From DAOPXV01 sp035352535 (GTDB lineage Bacteria > Muiribacteriota > UBA9980), in contig CAZJFS010000148.1 of assembly GCA_964545075.1 (NCBI GenBank), forward strand, positions 1 to 10,985: a DNA stretch of 10,985 nt, written 5' to 3'. Shown piece by piece: positions 6,506-10,985 of the stretch (its first letter is position 1; every line of letters starts with the position of its first letter). Under the pieces are notes generated by a model. That model was not told the origin of the DNA. It worked only from the letters and a program-made list of their open reading frames with translations, and did no database searches. Position numbers and translations under genes: made by a program.

Positions 6506-7465
6506 ATGAATAAACGCAAAAGTTTTTTGAATTTCATAATATTTTCTTTCCTGACGGCCATTTTAACGCTCTCTCTGTCCGCGGAAGTTTTCGCGCGCGC
6601 CGGGAGAAGCGGCGGTTCCAGCGGCAGAAGCTATAGCTCGAGCAGAAGTTACAGCTCCGGCAGTTATAGTTCAGGAGGCTATGGTCGCAGCTCTTCTTAT
6701 GGCTCTTCGTACGGTTCGGGTTACGGCTCGTCGTATGGCGGCGGTTATCGCAGAAGTTACGGTTCCGGCTATGGTTCGAGTTACTATTACGGCCGTGGCG
6801 GAAGCGGCATATCCATCATCATATTTATCGTTATTGCCGTCGGCGCCATTGCGTTATACATTATCCTGAAAATCCGCGATAATTCCTACAATAGCGGTGA
6901 TTATTCCTCCGGCGGCCAATATGGCTCCGGAAACTCTTTTGGCTCGGGCGGATCATACGGTTCCAGCTATGGTTCAGGCGTCAGCGGTTTTTCCGGCGGC
7001 GGTTACGGTTACGGCCGGGGCTCGATACAAAACCCCGAGGCCGAGGCCCGCGTAAGGCACGTATTCAACATGGTTCAGCGCGCATGGGCTGAACGCGACC
7101 AGTATATAGCTTCGGATTGCATGAGCGAACGCATGTTCCGCGAACACAAGGCCGAAACGGACGAAATGATAAGCGAACGCAAAAAAAATATTCTTGAAAA
7201 TATCGTCATAAATGAGATAGCGATAACCAAATTTTCCGACAACGCATCTTCCGGTTATGACGGCGGCCTTGAACCCGCATCCGCATACGGTTCGGGCGGA
7301 GCTTCGGTAATGGTGGCCAGAATTACGGCGTCCATGATCGATTATGTCATCGATGAAACGAGCGGCTCTTTGATCGACGGTGACGCGAACGTTCCCGATC
7401 GGTTTACTGAAACCTGGCGGTTCATAAAAAACGAACACGGCTGGGTGCTCGACGAGATAGAATAA
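6506..7465 (+). CDS. Secreted/membrane Tim44-like domain protein with Ser/Gly/Tyr-rich low-complexity arms
   Basis: The 319-residue protein starts with a signal peptide (basic KRK, hydrophobic 8-25, likely cleavage after FARA near residue 32). A Ser/Gly/Tyr/Arg low-complexity arm follows (about 33-100) with many SYGS, GYGS and SYSS units. A membrane helix ISIIIFIVIAVGAIALYIIL lies at 102-121, then a second Gly/Ser/Tyr arm (about 127-172). The C-terminal domain (about 177-319) matches the bacterial Tim44-like (NTF2-like fold) pattern: AW-RDQYIASDCMSERM, ENIVINEIAI, then a variable loop, MIDYVIDETSG-L-DGD, and FTETWRF-K-----WVLDEI. Bacterial members commonly have this signal, Gly/Ser-rich, TM and Tim44 order, and their role is not established. 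The gene is first behind the 6332-6360 promoter and is followed 33 bases later by the ankyrin gene, suggesting a shared envelope function. The ribosome binding site AAGG (6495-6498) is modest and may be masked. Confidence 0.8.
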   Translation: MNKRKSFLNFIIFSFLTAILTLSLSAEVFARAGRSGGSSGRSYSSSRSYSSGSYSSGGYGRSSSYGSSYGSGYGSSYGGGYRRSYGSGYGSSYYYGRGGSGISIIIFIVIAVGAIALYIILKIRDNSYNSGDYSSGGQYGSGNSFGSGGSYGSSYGSGVSGFSGGGYGYGRGSIQNPEAEARVRHVFNMVQRAWAERDQYIASDCMSERMFREHKAETDEMISERKKNILENIVINEIAITKFSDNASSGYDGGLEPASAYGSGGASVMVARITASMIDYVIDETSGSLIDGDANVPDRFTETWRFIKNEHGWVLDEIE

Positions 7466-7479
7466 ATTTAATTAATGTA

Positions 7480-7502
7480 TTATAAAAGGTGATCTTTTAT
7501 GG
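7480..7502 (+). promoter_or_regulatory. Initiation hairpin enclosing SD and start codon of ankyrin gene
   Basis: ATAAAAG (7482-7488) is perfectly complementary to CTTTTAT (7494-7500) around a GTGAT loop, and two flanking T-G wobbles (7481/7501, 7480/7502) can extend the stem. The Shine-Dalgarno AAAAGGTGAT (7484-7493) fills the 5' arm and loop, while the ATG (7499-7501) lies in the 3' arm. The stop codon of the upstream gene is 14 bases before the stem, so terminating ribosomes could open it. That suggests translational coupling or temperature-sensitive initiation. Confidence 0.55.
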
Positions 7503-9226
7503 CTTCCAACTTAATGAACGACAGCGTTATAGAAATCATAGCGTCCGGAAACGCCAAGGAAATAAAAGCGTTTCTTGCGGCCAATTCCGACCTGTACGGC
7601 GCCCTCGATAAAAGCGGTTTTAATCTTCTTATGCTCGGCGCGATATGCGCGAACAAGGCCGTCATGGGCATCCTTCTCGGAAGGCTTTACGCGCAGATCA
7701 ACGATATCGACGAGGACGGCTATACTGCTTTGATGTACGCCGCGAAATACGGAAATATGGGCGCGGTCCAATCGCTTTTGAATTATGGCGTGAATACGAA
7801 AACAAAAAACAAAGAAGGTAACATCGCCTTCATGATCGCTAAGAAGGCCGGTAATAAAGAAATCTACGAGCTTCTTAAGGAGCACGAGATAGAGGCTCAG
7901 AGCTCGAAAAAAGTGGCCGGGGATATTGAAAAATCAGATAATTACGGCGAAATTACCGAATCGTTTTCAAAAAGCCGGAAGAAGGAAACCTCCGGTTGCT
8001 TTAAAGTTGCCGCTTTTATCGTCGTTATGATAATGCTCGGGGCTTTTTTCGGCGAGGACACGAAAACAGTCCAGCATACTACGACGAAGTTGCCGGCCTC
8101 TCAAAAAAAATCGAACGCCAATTATCTCAAAAAGTCCACCACGAGTGAGGACTCAGTCAAACCGCTGCTTTCTGAATACCCGCATTTCAATACCATCCGC
8201 TCGGTTTATAAATTAATGCCATTCAAGATCGCCGACGGCGTAAAAACCGGCGCATACCGCACTGGAAAAAAATTGATAGACGCCATAGTATCATCCGACC
8301 TGGCGCTCGCGAAAAAGATAATCGAAGAAGATCAATCGAAAAAAATCGTCGACGAAATCGACGCGCGCCACGCCACGCCGCTTATGTATGCCTCATACCT
8401 CGGCCAGATCGACATCGTCAACCTTTTGTTGAAAAGCGGCGCATCCGTCAACGCCCGGGATAAATTTTTAAACAACGCTTTGAATTACGCCATCGAAGAG
8501 GGATATACCGGCATAGCCAAGCTGCTTATGATGAAAGGCGCCAATCCGGGCGAGTCCCTTATGTTCGCCATAGCCAGAGGCCGCGTCGAAATAGCGCTGT
8601 ATTTTATCGAAAAAGGCGCCGACGTCAATTATTCGGACAAAAGAAAGGACACACCCCTTAGTTATGCCGCTTATTACGGAAGGCCGGAGATAGTTAAAGC
8701 CATTCTCGAAAAAGGCGCGAAAACCTCGCAGACCAACATAAACGGATGCACCCCGCTTTTAATGGCGGTGCAGGATACCGATGGAACTGAAATAGTAAAG
8801 CTGCTTCTTGAAAAAGGCGCGATAACCGATGAAATAGATCCGTCAATGAATACCCCGCTGATGTGGGCTTCATTTAACGGCTTTAATGACGCCGTCGCCT
8901 TGCTTGTCGAAAAGGGCGCCGACATACACGCCAAGAATAACTACGGCTATAACGCGTTCATATACGCCGGCTATAACGGCCAGATCGACACGATTAAGTT
9001 TTTGTTTCAGAAAGGCGCGAAGATCGAGGACAAGAACGGTTATCTCGATAACGCCCTGACTTGGGCTTCTTATAACGGTCATTACAGCGTCGTGAAATTC
9101 CTGATTGAAAAAGGCGCCGACATAAATATCGTTAACTGCAATCGCTATACCCCGATGACGCTCGCGCTCGAAAAAAATCACTATTCGATCATAAAGCTGT
9201 TGCAGGACGCTCAGAAAAACAAATAA
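7499..9226 (+). CDS. Single-pass membrane protein with ankyrin repeats on both sides
   Basis: The 575-residue protein has about four N-terminal ankyrin-type repeats (about 8-133, e.g. TALMYAAKYGNMGAVQSLL). A charged linker, one hydrophobic helix (about 168-184, VAAFIVVMIMLGAFF) and a polar Ser/Thr/Lys-rich spacer follow, then roughly ten C-terminal repeats (about 255-575). The latter show the TPL-YA---G---IV--LLEKGAD consensus, some strongly (TPLMWASFNGFNDAVALLVEKGADI). Basic residues (KSRKK) precede the helix and acidic GED follows it, so by the positive-inside rule the N-terminus should be cytoplasmic and the large ankyrin domain outside. There is no N-terminal signal peptide. Ankyrin repeats bind proteins; no enzyme domain is visible and partners are unknown. 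It is the second gene after the Tim44-like gene, with a 33-base gap and a start enclosed in a hairpin. ATG 7499 is supported by AAGGTGAT five bases upstream. Confidence 0.88.
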   Translation: MASNLMNDSVIEIIASGNAKEIKAFLAANSDLYGALDKSGFNLLMLGAICANKAVMGILLGRLYAQINDIDEDGYTALMYAAKYGNMGAVQSLLNYGVNTKTKNKEGNIAFMIAKKAGNKEIYELLKEHEIEAQSSKKVAGDIEKSDNYGEITESFSKSRKKETSGCFKVAAFIVVMIMLGAFFGEDTKTVQHTTTKLPASQKKSNANYLKKSTTSEDSVKPLLSEYPHFNTIRSVYKLMPFKIADGVKTGAYRTGKKLIDAIVSSDLALAKKIIEEDQSKKIVDEIDARHATPLMYASYLGQIDIVNLLLKSGASVNARDKFLNNALNYAIEEGYTGIAKLLMMKGANPGESLMFAIARGRVEIALYFIEKGADVNYSDKRKDTPLSYAAYYGRPEIVKAILEKGAKTSQTNINGCTPLLMAVQDTDGTEIVKLLLEKGAITDEIDPSMNTPLMWASFNGFNDAVALLVEKGADIHAKNNYGYNAFIYAGYNGQIDTIKFLFQKGAKIEDKNGYLDNALTWASYNGHYSVVKFLIEKGADINIVNCNRYTPMTLALEKNHYSIIKLLQDAQKNK

Positions 9227-9370
9227 CAAAGATCATACATAAACCGCGTTGACCCGGAAAATAAATCACGCGCCTGATATTTTAAAGCGTATTTATCATA
9301 TCTTTATTATTTGCTTTATTTATTCTTATTTATATTGTTTATTCTTATTTGCTTTTGTGTCGAAATCCTG
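9227..9370. repeat. AT-rich spacer between convergent genes with short direct repeats
   Basis: TTTATTCTTATTT occurs at 9319-9331 and again at 9338-9350 (19-base period), and TTATTTGCTTT occurs at 9307-9317 and 9345-9355. The segments near 9229-9244 and 9293-9306 (AAAGAT...ATAAA and TTTAT...ATCTTT) can partly pair and are followed by a T-rich run. This might end transcription of the ankyrin unit, but no compact GC-rich terminator is present on either strand. Confidence 0.35.
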
Positions 9371-10066
9371 CTAACGCCGGCTGTACAGTATGGCGTATTT
9401 ATTAAGCAGGGCCGTTTTCAGAAGCTCGCGGTCCGGATTTACCGCGACCGGGCGGCCGACGATGTCGAACATCGGGGAATCGGTTATGCTGTCTGAGAAG
9501 GCGTATGAATTTTTAAGGTCATAGTCGGAAAGCCGGATTTCGGCTTCAAGCCTTTTTATCTTTTCTGAACCCTTACAGTTGGCTCCTTCAAGCGATGAAG
9601 TGATGACGCCCGACGCGCCGAATTTGACGTTAGTCGCTATTGTCTTGAAAGCGCATATCTTTTCGCCTATCAGGTCTATATAGAACGACGGGGAGGCGGA
9701 AATTATGACGATGTCATACAAACCCGTCGCCGTAAGTCTTTTAATGTTTTCGTAAACCGCGCGGTTGAGCGAGCGCGAGAATAATTTTTCGATGAAACGC
9801 CTCGAAAGCGCGTTGATGCGGGTCCTGGTCTCGCCGGAAAAGACGCTCAAAGCTTTTTCCTTCATCTCGACGTTGGACGCCATGCCGGCCTTGAATGCTA
9901 TCGCGCATAACGCTATGCCTGGAATGAACGCTAATTTTTTTGGTTCTACGTAAATATAATATTTCATGAGTTCCACGAACGTGTCGCAGGTGAAAAGCGT
10001 TTCATCGATGTCGAGAAGTATGAGCCGTTTTTTCGTTTTTTCGTTCTTATTTGCGCCGGTTGTCAT
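9371..10066 (-). CDS. HAD superfamily subfamily IB phosphatase
   Basis: This is a 231-residue cytoplasmic hydrolase of the haloacid dehalogenase superfamily, SerB/HAD-IB type, expected to remove phosphate from a small molecule through an aspartyl-phosphate intermediate. From ATG 10066, motif I is LLDIDETL with nucleophile D19 and acid/base D21. A helical cap follows (about 30-105). Motif II is IISAS with S123, the motif III lysine is in CKGSEKIKRL (K169 by alignment with relatives), and motif IV is SDSITDSPMFD (D192, D196) for magnesium. All catalytic positions are present. HAD-IB members include phosphoserine phosphatases, but the exact substrate cannot be given. An in-frame TTG at 10075 would lie inside or upstream of the predicted transcription start, so the ATG is preferred; no Shine-Dalgarno precedes it. 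The gene is convergent with the ankyrin gene and stands alone. Confidence 0.9.
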   Translation of the reverse strand: MTTGANKNEKTKKRLILLDIDETLFTCDTFVELMKYYIYVEPKKLAFIPGIALCAIAFKAGMASNVEMKEKALSVFSGETRTRINALSRRFIEKLFSRSLNRAVYENIKRLTATGLYDIVIISASPSFYIDLIGEKICAFKTIATNVKFGASGVITSSLEGANCKGSEKIKRLEAEIRLSDYDLKNSYAFSDSITDSPMFDIVGRPVAVNPDRELLKTALLNKYAILYSRR

Positions 10067-10075
10067 AACGCTCAA

Positions 10076-10104
10076 ATTATATCATTATTTAACCCGCCGG
10101 TCAA
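10076..10104 (-). promoter_or_regulatory. Promoter of HAD gene giving a leaderless transcript
   Basis: Read on the minus strand, TTGACC (10104-10099) and a perfect TATAAT (10081-10076) are 17 bases apart. The predicted start of transcription is near 10069, only about three bases before the ATG at 10066, and there is no ribosome binding site. The mRNA is therefore probably leaderless. Confidence 0.8.
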
Positions 10105-10164
10105 GAAAAATATACTGCGGAAACGGCCCGCGTGCCCCGATTTAATTTTATTCAAGCGTTTAAT

Positions 10165-10260
10165 CCGGAAAAATACAATTGAAATAGATATGCCTGAAAT
10201 ATCAGCTCGTAACCCCGAAAATACAGTTGAAATTGACATAGCCCAAGCATCAACTCTTAA
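10165..10260. repeat. Diverged 48-bp tandem duplication
   Basis: Unit 1 (10165-10212) and unit 2 (10213-10260) abut exactly and match at 34 of 48 positions with no gaps. The best core is AAAATACA-TTGAAAT. The length is a multiple of three, and two minus-strand frames stay open through the units, but no coding function is evident. It lies between the HAD promoter and the doubtful ORF at 10257-10379. Confidence 0.6.
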
Positions 10261-10379
10261 TTGAGTTTTGGCGGTTGGACTATAATTTTATCAATTTCGG
10301 CTGAGGTTATGCTGTAATCTATCCCCATCACCTCCCCCAACTGTGCCGCTATAGGGTTTGGCGGCTGAAAACAAATCAT
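10257..10379 (-). CDS. Possible 40-codon hypothetical ORF
   Basis: A minus-strand ATG (10379) opens 40 codons ending in TAA (10259-10257). The product (begins MICFQPPNPI, ends IIVQPPKLN) has protein-like composition, with a repeated QPP motif and a central segment GIDYSITSAEIDKII. No Shine-Dalgarno or good promoter precedes it and no family is recognised. It could be the tail of a decayed gene or chance. Confidence 0.25.
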   Translation of the reverse strand: MICFQPPNPIAAQLGEVMGIDYSITSAEIDKIIVQPPKLN

Positions 10380-10380
10380 T

Positions 10381-10685
10381 TAGGCGTTTAATGAAGTATA
10401 TGATTTTATATTTCAATAGTTCGAATTGTATCTAAAGTCTTAAAATACAGTGATTGCCATTGCCGCCCGTCTGTGCGCGTATCGCAAAACACCGATATCC
10501 CAACGCGCCTAACGTTCCCGGCCATTCGAATCCAAACACCACGCCCCGGCAAACACCACGCCCCGGCAAACACAAAAAAGCCACACGCAGATGCTCTGAA
10601 TTTTATTGCGGCTTCTACCGCATGGAAGTTTTTCGCTGAAAAAACGCCGCCCATGAAAGATTCTTTCGATTTTTCAATCGCATTT
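10381..10685. other. Stretch without a convincing gene, next to a decayed transposase
   Basis: No RNA gene, promoter or credible protein is seen. A minus-strand frame at 10406-10654 and plus-strand frames over the same bases look like chance products of the GC-rich repeat. The stretch may include remains of the 3' part of the transposase gene to the right, but no recognisable C-terminal transposase motif is left. Confidence 0.4.
10534..10573. repeat. 17-bp tandem direct repeat
   Basis: AAACACCACGCCCCGGC is present twice without a break (10534-10550, 10551-10567) and is followed by a partial third copy, AAACAC (10568-10573). It is identical over both full units, suggesting recent slippage. 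Confidence 0.85.
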
Positions 10686-10985
10686 TTATCGTTCGTCCCT
10701 GCCCGCGCTTCTTTCCAGACTTTGCATAGACTCGCTCTCTCTTGTCCAGTTCGCGAGTAACTTGTAGTCCATATAACCTCTGCCTACGGCAATTATCGAA
10801 CCCTCATCAAAATCCAGCATTCGGGCTACTTTGATTTCATGCACGGTTCCTTCAATAACATTCAAAAATACCGGCGGATATCCGTCATGCGCCGAAACTA
10901 TGCGTATCTTTGTAACGCCCTTGAGGTTCCCTGAATTTAGCCCGGCCAAACATCGAAAGCCAAAGATTAACGGTTGAAGCGTTCA
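10686..10985 (-). pseudogene. Decayed IS4-family transposase fragment (N-terminal part beyond window)
   Basis: Minus-strand translations match the core of IS4-type DDE transposases in two frames. From 10983 the first frame reads NASTVNLWLSMFGRAKFREPQG, where intact relatives have a DSTTIDL-like start with the first catalytic Asp and then an AKFRKTKG-like stretch. One extra base near 10920-10926 moves the match to the next frame, which reads KGVTKIRIVSAHDGYPPVFL, then VHEIKVARMLDF and SIIAVGRGYMDYKLLANWT down to about 10743. Relatives carry DRGY there, so the second catalytic Asp is Gly (codon 10784-10782). The first Asp is Asn (codon 10983-10981). After NWT the expected VYFVTR motif is missing, and the frame ends at 10686. 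The element is inactive. No terminal inverted repeats were identified, and the right part lies outside the window. Confidence 0.75.

Noticed and set aside
6974..7438. Minus-strand ORF (154 codons) inside the Tim44-like gene
   Set aside because: Antisense to a supported gene; its composition reflects the repetitive Gly/Ser/Tyr coding.
7511..7885. Minus-strand ORF (124 codons) in the ankyrin gene
   Set aside because: Antisense to the N-terminal ankyrin repeats and without independent support.
10073..10075. TTG start for the HAD gene
   Set aside because: It lies upstream of the predicted transcription start and next to the -10 box; the ATG at 10066 fits the promoter.
10165..10260. CRISPR array
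   Set aside because: The two units abut without spacers and are diverged, and no cas gene is nearby.
10406..10760. Overlapping ORFs on both strands over the 17-bp repeat
   Set aside because: They translate the same GC-rich repeat in several frames, lack initiation signals and match no family that I recognise.

Overview
The window is bacterial chromosome-like DNA of moderate GC (mid to upper 40s by eye). It has strong AAGGAGGTGAT-like ribosome binding sites, heavy use of ATA and AGG codons, and AT-rich spacers. The lineage cannot be fixed from sequence alone. The Vga/Lsa-like ABC-F protein and the paired ABC exporter suggest a Firmicutes-like or deep-branching, possibly uncultured, bacterium.

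Left part (1-6160), all on the + strand. Two tightly linked ABC exporter half-transporters (the first cut by the window edge) form a classic heterodimer with one degenerate ATP site. The GTPase gene rsgA follows, with its ribosome binding site inside the end of the second transporter gene. Next is a 122-base leader with possible leader ORFs and RNA pairing over a Shine-Dalgarno, and then an ABC-F ribosome-protection-type ATPase. Efflux, ribosome maturation and ribosome protection suggest a drug or ribosome-stress theme, but that theme is inference.

Middle part (6161-9226). A near-consensus promoter (TTGATA-17-TATAAT) drives a two-gene unit. The first gene encodes a secreted or membrane Tim44-like (NTF2-like fold) protein with long Ser/Gly/Tyr-rich low-complexity arms. 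The second, 33 bases later, encodes a single-pass membrane protein with ankyrin repeats on both sides of its membrane segment. Both initiation sites can be folded into AU-rich helices that hide the Shine-Dalgarno. This makes the pair the most interesting candidate unit here.

Right part (9227-10985). A convergent minus-strand HAD-IB phosphatase gene has a TTGACC-17-TATAAT promoter so close to its ATG that the transcript should be leaderless. Beyond it lie about 900 bases without a convincing intact gene: a diverged 48-bp tandem repeat, a doubtful 40-codon ORF, a 17-bp tandem repeat, and at the right edge a decayed IS4-family transposase with both visible catalytic aspartates replaced and at least one frameshift. 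This end looks like a decaying accessory or insertion-prone region.
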